DNA of 64,000 nucleotides from CAYRYU01 sp964428355 (GCA_964428355.1 CAYRYU010000003.1:62001-126000), one strand, 5' to 3'; numbered from the stretch's first letter, positions 41,962 through 51,505 are shown. Notes: generated from the sequence alone by a model not told the origin. Translations and numbers: made by a program.

Positions 41962-43924
41962 CAACCCCGGATCCTTCCCCGGGATATCCGGAAGACCCGA
42001 TCCAGGATCCCGAGCCCTGCCCGATCAGTTGCCAGAACAAGCTCAATCTTCTGGCGATTTCCGTTCTTCTCGCGATCACGTTCGGTTTCATCTATCCCCG
42101 GGCGGCAGACCGGCTGGCAACCTTCCGGGAGATCGGTTTTCATTTCCTTTTCTTCACTTTTTTCCTGTGGGTTTCGACGTTCAGGTTCGGCATGATCTCC
42201 TGGGAATGGTTCCGGGAATTCGTATCCCGACACGGATTTCCCGTCCTTATCGCGGGAGCACTGACCGTTTGCGCTTTCAGGGCGAGTTCCCCCCAGTTCA
42301 GGATTCTCGCCGACGAGGTGAACCTCCTCGGGATTTCGATGAGCATGTATGACGAAAGGGAGTTCAAGAACCCCACAGCACGGACATACTATTACGAAGG
42401 GGTTTCACGGGCCTATTCGAACGAATNNNNNNNNNNNNNNNNNNNNNNNNNNNNNNNNNNNNNNNNNNNNNNNNNNNNNNNNNNNNNNNNNNNNNNNNNN
42501 NNNNNNNNNNNNNNNNNNNNNNNNNNCCCACAGCACGGACATACTATTACGAAGGGGTTTCACGGGCCTATTCGAACGAATGGGACATCCGGCCCAACGG
42601 GTACCCTTTCTGCGTCTTCCTGGCGCACTCCCTCCTGGGATACAGCCCGGAGAACAGCTTCCGGGTGAACGGAGTGGCCTTCTTTCTCGGGCTCTGTTTC
42701 TTCTACCATCTTTTGTTCCGCTGGTTCGGAAGGTTCTGGGGAATCATCGGGATGCTTTTCCTTGCCGCCTTTCCGGTCGGGATTCTTTCGGCGACCTCCG
42801 GTGGATTCGAGACGGTGAACCAGCTTTTCATCATCCTCTCCTTTTGGGGTCTCGACAGGGTGATGCGCTCCGGGAAGGTGGAAGACGCGGAGTTTCTTGG
42901 AATCACTCTGGTAATCCTGGCTCAGATTCGCTATGAATCGATCCTCTACACGCTCTGCCTCCTTCCTCTCGCACTGGCCTTCCTGAGTTCCGGGGAACTC
43001 AGGAATCCCGGCTGGAGATCGATCCTGCTCCCTCTGCTGTATCTTCCCGCAGTCTGGCAGAGACTGGGAATGACCGACCCACGGGCATACCAGGTTTACG
43101 ACGGGGCCGCAGTTTTCAGCCTCGGTTATCTTCTCCAACATCTCAATCCCGCCCTCAGCTTCTTTTTGTCCTCGAAAGTATCCTATGGAATGATCCCTGG
43201 CCAGTTTCTCCTGTTCCTGGTCGGCTTTTCCGGGATGATCCTCGCCCGCCTCTTCGGAAGGGGGAAAGCTGACGGGGAACCGGGACATGGGCCGGCCCTG
43301 GTTACGGGAGGGGCGGCCTGTTTCGCCATCTACACATGCATCCTCCTTTCATACAACATGGGGGATCTGACCCACCAATGGACGAACAGACTGGGCGTAG
43401 CCTATCTTCCGTTCCTGGTTCCTCCCGGAATCTGGCTTTTGTCGAGATTCCCCTGGCTGGCGGGGCGCGGACGGCCGGCAATGGTGGCGGTCGCGCTCGG
43501 GATGATCTTCTACTACTGGCCCGTTGCCGGGGCCAATTCGGGGGCAAGGGAGATCATCCGTTTCAGGGAGTTTCTCCAGTGCCGGAGATTCCTCGAGAGG
43601 GAGTTTCCAGCCCACGACGTCGTCGTGATCTCCGAATCGGCCAACCTGTTCGTTCCCTTCAGGTGGAGTTCGCTGAACTTCTTCCAGTTTGCCGAGAACG
43701 TGGAGGAGTTGAAACGCAACCTCCACTGCGGCCTGTTCCAGGGCCTGATCGTTCTCCAGAAACTGGGAATCTCTGATGACAAACCTTCCGCAGACACCAT
43801 CGTCCCGGAAGGGTTCGCCGTGGAAACCCTTTACAAGACCCAGCTCACGGGGGACCAGTATCTTCGGATCGGCCGGTTGAAACCTGTCCGGGTCGAGGAA
43901 TTCGAGGACATCGAGTTCGATTGA
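41928..43924 (+). CDS. Polytopic GT-C-like glycosyltransferase (613 aa after gap closure)
   Basis: About a dozen hydrophobic segments (LLAISVLLAITFGFIYP, LLFFTFFLWVSTF and others) and an extracytoplasmic acidic motif after the second or third helix (FRILADEVNLLGISM) fit the GT-C fold that uses lipid-linked sugars. The N run at 42427-42526 interrupts it; removing 155 bases joins NPTARTYYYEG... with WDIRPNGYPFCVFLAHSLLG in one frame. A soluble C-terminal domain (about 500-613) follows. Sugar and acceptor are unknown. The start overlaps yhbY, so translation is probably coupled. Confidence 0.72.
42372..42581. other. Assembly gap: 100 N flanked by exact 55-bp duplicates
   Basis: 42372-42426 equals 42527-42581; N run 42427-42526. 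Collapsing it restores the glycosyltransferase frame. Confidence 0.95.
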
Positions 43925-43996
43925 ACCGTTTCCGGTCAGTGAACCGATTTGGGAGCAGCTCTGGGAAGGCCGGAAAGCGCCCTTACCTTCGGGACG

Positions 43997-45886
43997 TCAT
44001 TTCCCTTCGCCTGGCTTGGGGCCGGGAGTCCCGATGGGGGGGAAGGGTTGGGATGTTCCTGGTGAAGGAGCTTTGGCGGGGGATTTCTCGGGATTTTCTC
44101 CACCCATTAGCGGAGGGTAGGGCTGGCTCTCGAGCTTCAAAACCTGCGTTCCCTCGTTTGCAAGCATTGGAGGATATGGCTGACTCTCGAGGGGAACTCC
44201 CTGGATTCCGGGGCCGGATTGCTCGGTTTCCTTTTCCTCGTCGGGATCCGGTTTCAGGAAGAGATCCTCGGAATCGGAGGCCTTTTCGAAATACTGGAAC
44301 AGTTTCTTCTCGAAGGCCTTGAGGAAGGCTTCGACACATTTCGGATCGAACTGCTTTCCGGAGAACTTTTTCAGTTCCCCGATGGCGACGTTGACGCTCA
44401 GCCCCTTCCGGTAGGGGCGGTTGGTCGTCATGGCATCGAAGGCATCCGCAACGCAGATGATCCTCCCGATTAGGGGGATATCTTCACCGGCAAGGTGATC
44501 GGGATATCCACGTCCATCATAGTATTCATGGTGGTGGAGGACCCCGGGAACCTTGGCGGACAGGAAATCGACCGGTTTGAGGATCTTCGCTCCGATTTCG
44601 GGGTGGCGCTTGATGATCGCGTATTCCTCATCGGTCAGGCGGGAAGGTTTCCGGATGATGCTGTCATTGATTCCGATCTTTCCCACATCGTGCAGCAGGC
44701 CTGCATACCGGACGTTCTCGATCTCCTTGCGGTCGAGGTTGACCTCTTCGGCGATTGCGACGGAGTATTGCGTAACCCGGCGGGAATGGCCTTGGGTATA
44801 AGGATCTTTGGCATCGATGGCCGTTGCGAGGACCTCGATGGTGGAGAGATAGACTTTTTGGATGTTCTCGTACAGCTTGGCATTGTCGATCGCCGATACG
44901 GCCTGGTTGGCGATCGCATCGAGGATTTCGACGTCGTGGTCGTTGAACGGAATGTCCCCCGTCCGGTTGAGGACCTGCAGGACACCGATGACCTCGTTCT
45001 TCAGGCGCATCGGAACGCAGATCATCGAACGGGTCACGAACCCGGATTTCTTGTCTGCGCCCTTGAAGAACCTGGGATCCTTTTCGGTGTCCGGGACGAT
45101 TACGGGCTTGTTTTCCTTCGCGCACCAACCGGCAAGACCCGTTCCCATGGGGAGGCGGATCTCCTGAAGCTTTGCCCCGACGTTGGGATCACCCGAGACG
45201 ATGTGGAAGTACAACTCGTTCGTGATCCTGTCGACCAGATAGACCGTGGATGTCTCGCACCGCATGACCTGAGTGGCCATGCGCATGATCTTGGTGAGAA
45301 GTTCGTTGAGGTCCAGGGTCGAACTGATGACTTTTCCGACTTCGAGAAGGGTTGCGAGTTCCGACATCTGGAACTTGATGATCTCGACTTCCATGAACCG
45401 GCTTATCGAGTCGGTCGCCATGTCCTGGAATTCGGCCAGACCAGGCGTTTCCCGGTCGGGACCGGCGGGAAGGACCAACACGCCGAAGGGTTCCTGGGGC
45501 GAACCAAGAGGGATGAAATGCCGCTTGGGTTGGCCCGGGATAACCACAACCTCGTGGGATAACGGGAGATTGCCCAGTCTCGAGGAGGTGAGGCTTTCAC
45601 AGTGCGGGGCGAGGGTCTCCTTCGGGAAACCATCGTTGAAGCGGATCCGGGAATTCTTCGTCGCGGAATCGTAGAAAAGTACCGAGAAGCCGGCTTGTCC
45701 CGAAAGGTGGAAAGCCGTCTTGCTGAGGATCTTCAACAAGGTGTCAGTATCCTGCCCGCTCGTCAGTATTTTCTGCTGAGCGTCATAAAGAATCTGCAGG
45801 ATTTCGGGGGTCAGCGATTCACCCAAAGTGCTTTGGAACCTCCAATGGCGCTGGAGATGGACTTCCCATACCGGAAACGCCGGCAT
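43997..45886 (-). CDS. GAF-GAF-HD-GYP c-di-GMP phosphodiesterase (629 aa)
   Basis: Two GAF domains (about residues 25-165 and 175-335; MATQVMRCETSTVYLVDRIT) precede an HD-GYP domain (about 345-525) with HDVGKIGI and HHEYYDGRGYPDHLAGEDIP, including all usual metal residues, so it should cleave c-di-GMP. The tail (540-629) is Pro-rich and repeats (E)SQPYPP or SQPFPP three times (about 567, 586, 612). The protein starts cytoplasmic, without a signal. The ATG at 45886 has no clear ribosome site. Confidence 0.88.
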   Translation of the reverse strand: MPAFPVWEVHLQRHWRFQSTLGESLTPEILQILYDAQQKILTSGQDTDTLLKILSKTAFHLSGQAGFSVLFYDSATKNSRIRFNDGFPKETLAPHCESLTSSRLGNLPLSHEVVVIPGQPKRHFIPLGSPQEPFGVLVLPAGPDRETPGLAEFQDMATDSISRFMEVEIIKFQMSELATLLEVGKVISSTLDLNELLTKIMRMATQVMRCETSTVYLVDRITNELYFHIVSGDPNVGAKLQEIRLPMGTGLAGWCAKENKPVIVPDTEKDPRFFKGADKKSGFVTRSMICVPMRLKNEVIGVLQVLNRTGDIPFNDHDVEILDAIANQAVSAIDNAKLYENIQKVYLSTIEVLATAIDAKDPYTQGHSRRVTQYSVAIAEEVNLDRKEIENVRYAGLLHDVGKIGINDSIIRKPSRLTDEEYAIIKRHPEIGAKILKPVDFLSAKVPGVLHHHEYYDGRGYPDHLAGEDIPLIGRIICVADAFDAMTTNRPYRKGLSVNVAIGELKKFSGKQFDPKCVEAFLKAFEKKLFQYFEKASDSEDLFLKPDPDEEKETEQSGPGIQGVPLESQPYPPMLANEGTQVLKLESQPYPPLMGGENPEKSPAKAPSPGTSQPFPPIGTPGPKPGEGK

Positions 45887-46010
45887 GACCGGGAATCCGA
45901 GTTTCTCCGCCTCTTTTGTTCGTACATCAATTCATTCCTGTTCGGTGATAACCAGTGACTTCGACATTGTCGGAAATTCCCACCCATGGTAACGGGCCTT
46001 TTGATCGCCA

Positions 46011-46793
46011 TCAGGAAAAGGAGCCGAGCCTTTCGAACCCGGTCACCTGCATGTTTTCTCCAAGAGTCAGGCGAATTCCGGAGGCAACCACCCTTCCCGA
46101 CGGTTCGGGGACGGGAACCGGAGGAATCCGCCGCCGCCGGCTCCACCACGCATCTGTGGGGAAACCCGCGATCATATCCTCCAGTTCGATACCTCCGGCA
46201 TCCGAAACGAAAAACCTTCCACTCCTGATTTCAGCGTCCCCGGTGGGAAGATGAAAACCGGTTCCAATGATGTGGACGGGGACCTGCCAGCTCCTGGCAC
46301 GGAGGAAGAGTGCTTTCTTCAACTCGAGATCCCTTCCGAAAACGTCCACCAGGACTCCCCGCACGGGGTTGCCCTCGGAACGAATGAACGAATCGAGAAC
46401 ATCGAGGGGATCGTCAACGGGAACCTTGTCGTTTCCGGTGAAGAGGTTAACCACCCCCAGCCGGCCTGTTCCCAGATCGATCACATGAAAACCCTTTCCA
46501 GGAGCTGCCGGGGGGAAATTGAGCGGACGTATAACCGGTCGGCCCGAAACGAGGAGGGGCCTGGTCCCGGTGCGGGCCAATGCGTCACCCCCAGAAGTGA
46601 CAATGTCGATTCCACTGTCAAAGAGCTTTTCCAGGTGAGCGGAGACATTTCCCCGGCTACCCAGAACCCCGTTCCCGTTGCCGACAACGAGATCACATCC
46701 GGCTTCCCCGTACTTCCAGGAACCGATCATCTTCCGCAATTCCAGAGGAGAAACCCCGGCGGAAACGGTTCCCAGAAAAAGGATCACCGGCAT
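46011..46793 (-). CDS. Degenerate YmdB-family metallophosphoesterase-like protein (260 aa)
   Basis: The fold of YmdB/TIGR00282 is recognisable over its full length: MPVILFLGTVSAG (for MRILFIGDVVG), RPLNFPPAAPGKGFHVIDLG (for RPANFPEGTPGKGY), VDVFGRD (for VDFHAE), GTGFHLPTGD (for GTHTHVQTAD) and DAGGIELEDMIAG. Most metal ligands are lost: the first Asp is Thr, the NGEN Glu is Gly, GNH is GGD, the DFH His is Phe, and one of the paired His is Gly. It cannot be an ordinary phosphodiesterase. The ATG at 46793 matches the family start and lies 10 bases after a promoter. Confidence 0.75.
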   Translation of the reverse strand: MPVILFLGTVSAGVSPLELRKMIGSWKYGEAGCDLVVGNGNGVLGSRGNVSAHLEKLFDSGIDIVTSGGDALARTGTRPLLVSGRPVIRPLNFPPAAPGKGFHVIDLGTGRLGVVNLFTGNDKVPVDDPLDVLDSFIRSEGNPVRGVLVDVFGRDLELKKALFLRARSWQVPVHIIGTGFHLPTGDAEIRSGRFFVSDAGGIELEDMIAGFPTDAWWSRRRRIPPVPVPEPSGRVVASGIRLTLGENMQVTGFERLGSFS

Positions 46794-46803
46794 ATTCCGC
46801 GAC

Positions 46804-46832
46804 ATTTTAGCACAACCTCGGCATATCCTCAA
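46804..46832 (-). promoter_or_regulatory. Promoter of the YmdB-like gene, near-leaderless
   Basis: On the minus strand TTGAGG (46827-46832), 17-base spacer, TAAAAT (46804-46809), then 10 bases to the ATG at 46793. No ribosome site. Confidence 0.5.
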
Positions 46833-46942
46833 CAAAATAACGGAATTCCGACTGCCCTGGAGTTTCCGGGGTGGGAACGCAATCTTCCGGCTCCCGGGGG
46901 AGGCTCTCTTCATCCAATTTCGATGGGATTCCGATGGGATGC

Positions 46943-48648
46943 TCAAAAATGGGAGAGCCAGCTCAGGAAGAGACTTTTTTCTATCACATCACCGGCGGTA
47001 TACACTCGGTGCTTTTCATTCCGGCTCTGGTAACCAAGCTCGAGGCCCTGCTCCGGGCAGAGTATCTTCTCCAGCGAAACCCTCCAGACGTTCCGGACGA
47101 ATGAGGAGTACACGTAATCCTCGATCTTGTGATATTGGAGATCGGTCCACTCGTCCTTGAGGTGGAAAAGGAAGGTCGGGGTGATCNNNNNNNNNNNNNN
47201 NNNNNNNNNNNNNNNNNNNNNNNNNNNNNNNNNNNNNNNNNNNNNNNNNNNNNNNNNNNNNNNNNNNNNNNNNNNNNNNNNNNNNNATATTGGAGATCGG
47301 TCCACTCGTCCTTGAGGTGGAAAAGGAAGGTCGGGGTGATCGGATAATCATATCCGAAGATTCCCGTGAACTGATCGGAATCCTGGTAGTACAACCTCGG
47401 ATTCCCGTATCTGACGAGGGTTTCCTTTAAACAGAGGCTGGCAGCACTATGTTTGAAGTGATAGAAACACTCATACTGGATCGAGTCGATCCGGTAATCC
47501 TGTTCCTTGCGGGTAAAGAACCCGAAAACCTCATCGGCCAGAGTGAAGGTATGTACGAACCGGTCGTCGGGCTTGTGGCGGGAGGAAAGTATCGCCCGGT
47601 TTCCCCAGTGGTCGAAGAGGGCGTAGAAGTCGCTTTCCTTGTTGTGTTTCCGTTCGTAATACGTATCGTCAAAACAGACCCGGATCGTGTCGGTCATGTC
47701 ATATGCCGTTCGAAGGGTCAACGAGGGCTGGTAGAAGCCGTTGTCAATCTTTACACGGTCCTGTGACCGGAGGTCCGCGGTGAGGGAGAGATGCAGATCC
47801 CCCCGGGCCACCGAGGTGAGATACTTGGCTTCGGGTTCGTCTCCACCGGGTTTCCGGGACCAGGTCGTGTAGTAATCGATCGCCTTCTGGGTTTTGAACC
47901 CGGTCGGTACTTTTTCGAACGGCTGTCGGTCCCCCCGGGTGGTGTTTCCGATCTGGCTGTACCGGAGCTTCTCGGGGATGAAGGCTCCGACCTCGATGCT
48001 GACGCCACCCTCCTTGAAATCCGAGTTCGAATCGTTGGGATACTCACGTTCCTCGTAGGTCCCCTCGATCTGAAGCGCCGCCCGATCGTTGAACTGGTGG
48101 TTGAACCGCCCCTTCGCCCTGTTGGACTGGTAATTCCAGAGGCTGTCGATCGGCATCTCCCAAACATTGTGGATGTAATCGAGGAGGATCACGTCGCTGT
48201 CCCCGAGGGAGAGCCCCCAGGTAAGGTCGAAGAGGTGATCCAGATACTTGTATTTGAACGTATCCAGGGTGAACGAGGTGTAATCGTCCGGGCGATAGGT
48301 CTGATAATGTAGAGACTCCCGGAAGTCGAGGAACTGGGTGGGGGAGATGTCCCCCCGCAGGGCCAGGTAAAGGTCATTCACCGAGCTCATGAATGTCTTG
48401 TCGTAGGCCTGTTCCACCGCGATGGCGGCAGGCCCGGTTGCAGTGTAGGCCAGAATGCCGTAGTCCTTTCTCGAACTGTCCACCGAGGTCCGGGATTCGA
48501 AGCGGTAGTTGAAGGTGAAATGGTCGGTAGCTTCCGAGGGTTGGCACGAAGCCATTGCCAGGATGAATCCCAGCAACAGAACCGCTCTGCGGGTCCGGGA
48601 TCCGGATCCGTTCGTTTCCAGACCGTTTCTTTTTCGAATGGGTTGCAT
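46943..48648 (-). CDS. Probable outer-membrane beta-barrel protein (516 aa after gap closure)
   Basis: An export signal (AVLLLGFILAMASC, lipobox-like) is followed by about 490 residues of alternating strands rich in Tyr, Phe, Thr and Asp (FTFNYRFESRTSVD; LHYQTYRPDDYTSFTLDTFKYKYL) ending in an aromatic residue (LSWLSHF), as in barrels of the putative beta-barrel porin-2 kind. The N run 47187-47286 splits it; removing 155 bases joins EWTDLQY with HKIEDYVYSSF in one frame. The ATG at 48648 has AAAGG. Its start is nine bases from the divergent activator start. Confidence 0.75.
47132..47341. other. Assembly gap: 100 N flanked by exact 55-bp duplicates
   Basis: 47132-47186 equals 47287-47341; N run 47187-47286. 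Collapsing restores the barrel gene frame. Confidence 0.95.
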
Positions 48649-48657
48649 GACCTTTCG

Positions 48658-50325
48658 ATGGAAAAGGATTGCCTTTTCTCCCACCCTTTTTCGGCAGGTA
48701 TCCGAAACTGGTTAACGAAGATTACAAACCCGGGGCTTCTTTCCCACGAAATTTCCTTCTGGGTGATGCAGGATGCCTCACCTGGGGGCCCTGGGTTTTC
48801 ACTACGGGTGGATTCTCAGGGAAAGCCGTTCGTGGTAGAATTCGGGCTCGGAGGTGATCTCTTGAGCCCGGGAGAAAAGCATGCCAACCCTGGTATCCAG
48901 ATTCCTCTCCTTCCCCATTTCCAGGATCTGTTTTTCGTCAGGGGGGAAAAAGGTTGGACCACCGTTGGATGGCCCACCTGGTTTCCCAGGACTATCGGGA
49001 AATCACCCATCGACCTGGAACAAAGTGACCCCGGAAAGTCGATGGAGCCTTCCCTTCCGGGGCTGGTCGAGCTCCTGGACAGGGTTTCCCAGGGTAGGGA
49101 ACCAGTAAGGGGTTTTCAGACGACTCTGAGCCTTCCGGACGGGGACTCCCGCGGGATAGTCCTCGATGCGGTTCCAAGCCACCTCCCCGATGGTCGTGAG
49201 GGCGTCACGATCTCCGTTCAGGAGACACCGCTCCCAACGGGCATCGGGACCCGCGACCTGAGCGAGGTGACCTTCTTCGGACTGATCGGGGCATCACCCG
49301 GCATGGGAAAAGTATTCAACAAGATCCGGATGTATGCCTCATCCGATGCTCCGGTTCTGGTTTTCGGGGAAACCGGGGCGGGGAAGGAGGGGGTCGCGCA
49401 CGCTCTTCACGAGGCCGGTCCACGCCGGAACGGTCCGTTCGTTTCGCTGAACTGCAGTGCTATCACCGAGTCCCTTTTCGAGAGCGAGCTTTTCGGCCAC
49501 GAGAAGGGCTCTTTCACGGGTGCGATCCGTTCGCACCGTGGCAAGTTCGAGCGGGCAGACCGGGGAACCTTGTTCCTGGACGAGATCGGCGACCTTCCCC
49601 TTTCCTCGCAGGCCAAGCTCCTGCGGGCATTGGAGGAAGAGGCGGTCGAGCGGGTCGGGGCGGAACGTCCGATCCCGGTCAATGCCCGGTTCGTAGCGGC
49701 CACGAACCGGAACCTCGAGGCCGCGGTCGCCGAAGGGAAGTTCCGGGCAGACCTGTTTTTCCGGTTGAGCGCCCTTCAGGTCCACATTCCTCCGCTCAGG
49801 GAGCGGATTGAGGATATCGAGTATCTGATCAGGCATTTCATCCGGCTCCTGAACGCGAAATACGGCCGGAACATCGTTGCGATGACGCGGGAAGCGGTTC
49901 ATCTCCTGAAGCAGTACCGATGGCCCGGGAACGTACGGGAACTTCGCAATCTGATGGAGCGCTTGTTCGCAGAGAATCTCACCGAGGTGATCGGTTTGCG
50001 CTCCCTGAAAGAATGGTATGAGGAAAGGGTCGCGGCCGGGCGCCATGCGGGAAACGACCCCCAGGTGACCATGCTTCCATACCGGAAAGCGATTCCGCTG
50101 GGGATGGACGGTCGGAGGGCATCCATTTCCGAGACAGGAGCACAGGCGGAAAGGGAACCCTTTGAAGAACCCAGATCGGTTCTTGACGAAACCACGATCA
50201 GGGAGGCGTTCCGGAGGGCGGGAGGAAACATCACGAAAGCCTCCAGGGCAATCGGGATACACAAGGCGACATTCTACCGGTATCTGAAACAGTTCGGGAT
50301 AACCCGGACCGACCTGGAGACGTAG
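48658..50325 (+). CDS. Sigma-54-dependent transcriptional activator with GSFTGA loop (555 aa)
   Basis: Residues about 1-205 are an N-terminal region without a recognisable receiver or GAF domain. The AAA+ core has Walker A GETGAGKE (about 237-244), the sigma-54 contact loop GSFTGA (284-289; usually GAFTGA) and DEIGDLPLSSQAKLL, and NVRELRNLMERL closes it. A Fis-type helix-turn-helix ends the protein (GGNITKASRAIGIHKATFYRYLKQFG). The ATG at 48658 is inferred; with a start nine bases from the divergent gene, a later start is possible. The next operon has a sigma-54 promoter. Confidence 0.9.
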   Translation: MEKDCLFSHPFSAGIRNWLTKITNPGLLSHEISFWVMQDASPGGPGFSLRVDSQGKPFVVEFGLGGDLLSPGEKHANPGIQIPLLPHFQDLFFVRGEKGWTTVGWPTWFPRTIGKSPIDLEQSDPGKSMEPSLPGLVELLDRVSQGREPVRGFQTTLSLPDGDSRGIVLDAVPSHLPDGREGVTISVQETPLPTGIGTRDLSEVTFFGLIGASPGMGKVFNKIRMYASSDAPVLVFGETGAGKEGVAHALHEAGPRRNGPFVSLNCSAITESLFESELFGHEKGSFTGAIRSHRGKFERADRGTLFLDEIGDLPLSSQAKLLRALEEEAVERVGAERPIPVNARFVAATNRNLEAAVAEGKFRADLFFRLSALQVHIPPLRERIEDIEYLIRHFIRLLNAKYGRNIVAMTREAVHLLKQYRWPGNVRELRNLMERLFAENLTEVIGLRSLKEWYEERVAAGRHAGNDPQVTMLPYRKAIPLGMDGRRASISETGAQAEREPFEEPRSVLDETTIREAFRRAGGNITKASRAIGIHKATFYRYLKQFGITRTDLET

Positions 50326-50330
50326 CATCG

Positions 50331-50352
50331 AAACGTCGCATGAACGTCGCAA
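50331..50352. promoter_or_regulatory. Direct repeat upstream of the sigma-54 promoter, possible activator site
   Basis: AACGTCGCA occurs twice, two bases apart, about 75 bases upstream of the promoter once the gap is collapsed. This distance suits an upstream activating sequence; binding is inference. Confidence 0.35.
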
Positions 50353-50379
50353 CACCAAAAGGACCGAGTGGCGCAACCC

Positions 50380-50589
50380 CCGATCCGCTTTCCAAGCCGA
50401 TTCCAGAGTTGGCATAGAGTTTGCTTTTAAGTTTNNNNNNNNNNNNNNNNNNNNNNNNNNNNNNNNNNNNNNNNNNNNNNNNNNNNNNNNNNNNNNNNNN
50501 NNNNNNNNNNNNNNNNNNNNNNNNNNNNNNNNNNCCGATCCGCTTTCCAAGCCGATTCCAGAGTTGGCATAGAGTTTGCTTTTAAGTTT
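50380..50589. other. Assembly gap: 100 N flanked by exact 55-bp duplicates
   Basis: 50380-50434 equals 50535-50589; N run 50435-50534. The real sequence has one copy, so the sigma-54 promoter inside it exists once. Confidence 0.95.
50564..50580 (+). promoter_or_regulatory. Sigma-54 promoter of the small heat-shock operon
   Basis: TTGGCAT, AGAGT, TTGCT matches the -24/-12 consensus (GG and GC ten bases apart; one mismatch, T for the last C of TGGCAC). The start codon of the first Hsp20 gene is 36 bases downstream. The same motif at 50409-50425 is the assembly duplicate. Confidence 0.85.
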
Positions 50590-50615
50590 TCGAACTTCAA
50601 TACGGGAGGAACATC

Positions 50616-51062
50616 ATGAGTCTCAAGAAACTTTTCCAGGAGTTGACCGACATTCGGCAACATTTCGAGGACCTGGCCCAGGAATACGGCATTCCCGAGT
50701 ATTTCCGGGTCGGGTTCCTGCCGGGAGTGTCCGGAAATACCTATCCGCTCTTGAACATCCAGCAGAACGAGGATTCGATCATCGTGGAAGCTCTCGCCCC
50801 CGGTCTCGATCCCGATTCCCTGAAAATCAGGATGGTGAAGAACTCCCTCAACATCAGCGGTGAAAAGACCAAGACCAAGGCGGTTCCCGAAGATTTCCAC
50901 CGGTGCGAACGCGCTTCCGGCAAGTTCAGCCGCACCATCGAGATCCCCACGGATGTCGTGGTCGAAAAGGTGAACGCCGAGTACAAGAACGGGATCATCA
51001 TCATCACCCTTCCCAAAGCCGAGTCCGCGAAACCCCGGCAGATCCAGGTCCAGGTTTCCTGA
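50616..51062 (+). CDS. Small heat-shock protein, Hsp20 family (148 aa)
   Basis: An alpha-crystallin domain spans about residues 45-140 (LLNIQQNEDSIIVEALAPGLDPDSLKIRMVKNSLNISGEK; the A-x-x-x-n-G-v-L-type motif reads AEYKNGIIIITLPK). ACGGGAGGAACATC precedes the ATG. Hsp20 proteins hold unfolding clients. It is followed 44 bases later by a second, divergent Hsp20 gene, a pair that may form mixed oligomers. Control by sigma-54 instead of a heat-shock sigma or HrcA is unusual. Confidence 0.93.
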   Translation: MSLKKLFQELTDIRQHFEDLAQEYGIPEYFRVGFLPGVSGNTYPLLNIQQNEDSIIVEALAPGLDPDSLKIRMVKNSLNISGEKTKTKAVPEDFHRCERASGKFSRTIEIPTDVVVEKVNAEYKNGIIIITLPKAESAKPRQIQVQVS

Positions 51063-51106
51063 CCCAGGATCGGGCGAACCGACCAATCATCGAAAGGAGA
51101 ACAACC

Positions 51107-51505
51107 ATGGCCGAGAAGACCATCCCCGAGACCAAGAAAGAGAAAGATGTCGTAAAACGCGAGATCACAAGGAACCCCGAAAACTATGTCACCCCCATGG
51201 TCGACATCTATGAAACCCCCGATGCTCTCAACGTACTGGCCGACCTGCCGGGTATCGAAAGATCCGGGCTCACCGTCAAGGTCGAAGAGGGCATCCTGAC
51301 CATCGAGGGGAAAACCTCCCTGACAAAGGCCCAGAGCTATTTTTCCAGGGAATTCGAGCCCGTGAATTTTTTCCGGCAGTTCGAGCTTCCCGAAGAGATC
51401 GACCAGGAAAAGATCGGCGCGGAACTGAAACACGGGGTCCTGAACCTGACCCTTCCGAAACTCGCACGCAGAAAGCCCAAGAACATCGAGGTCAAGATTT
51501 CCTGA
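51107..51505 (+). CDS. Small heat-shock protein, Hsp20 family, second copy (132 aa)
   Basis: Start ATG with GAAAGGAG. The alpha-crystallin domain spans residues 28-132 (PMVDIYETPDALNVLADLPGIERSGLTVKVEEGILTIEGK; AELKHGVLNLTLPKLARRKPKNIEVK) and contains the canonical G-V-L motif. It lacks a C-terminal I-x-I extension beyond the final strand except IEVKI. Same operon as 50616-51062. Confidence 0.93.
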   Translation: MAEKTIPETKKEKDVVKREITRNPENYVTPMVDIYETPDALNVLADLPGIERSGLTVKVEEGILTIEGKTSLTKAQSYFSREFEPVNFFRQFELPEEIDQEKIGAELKHGVLNLTLPKLARRKPKNIEVKIS

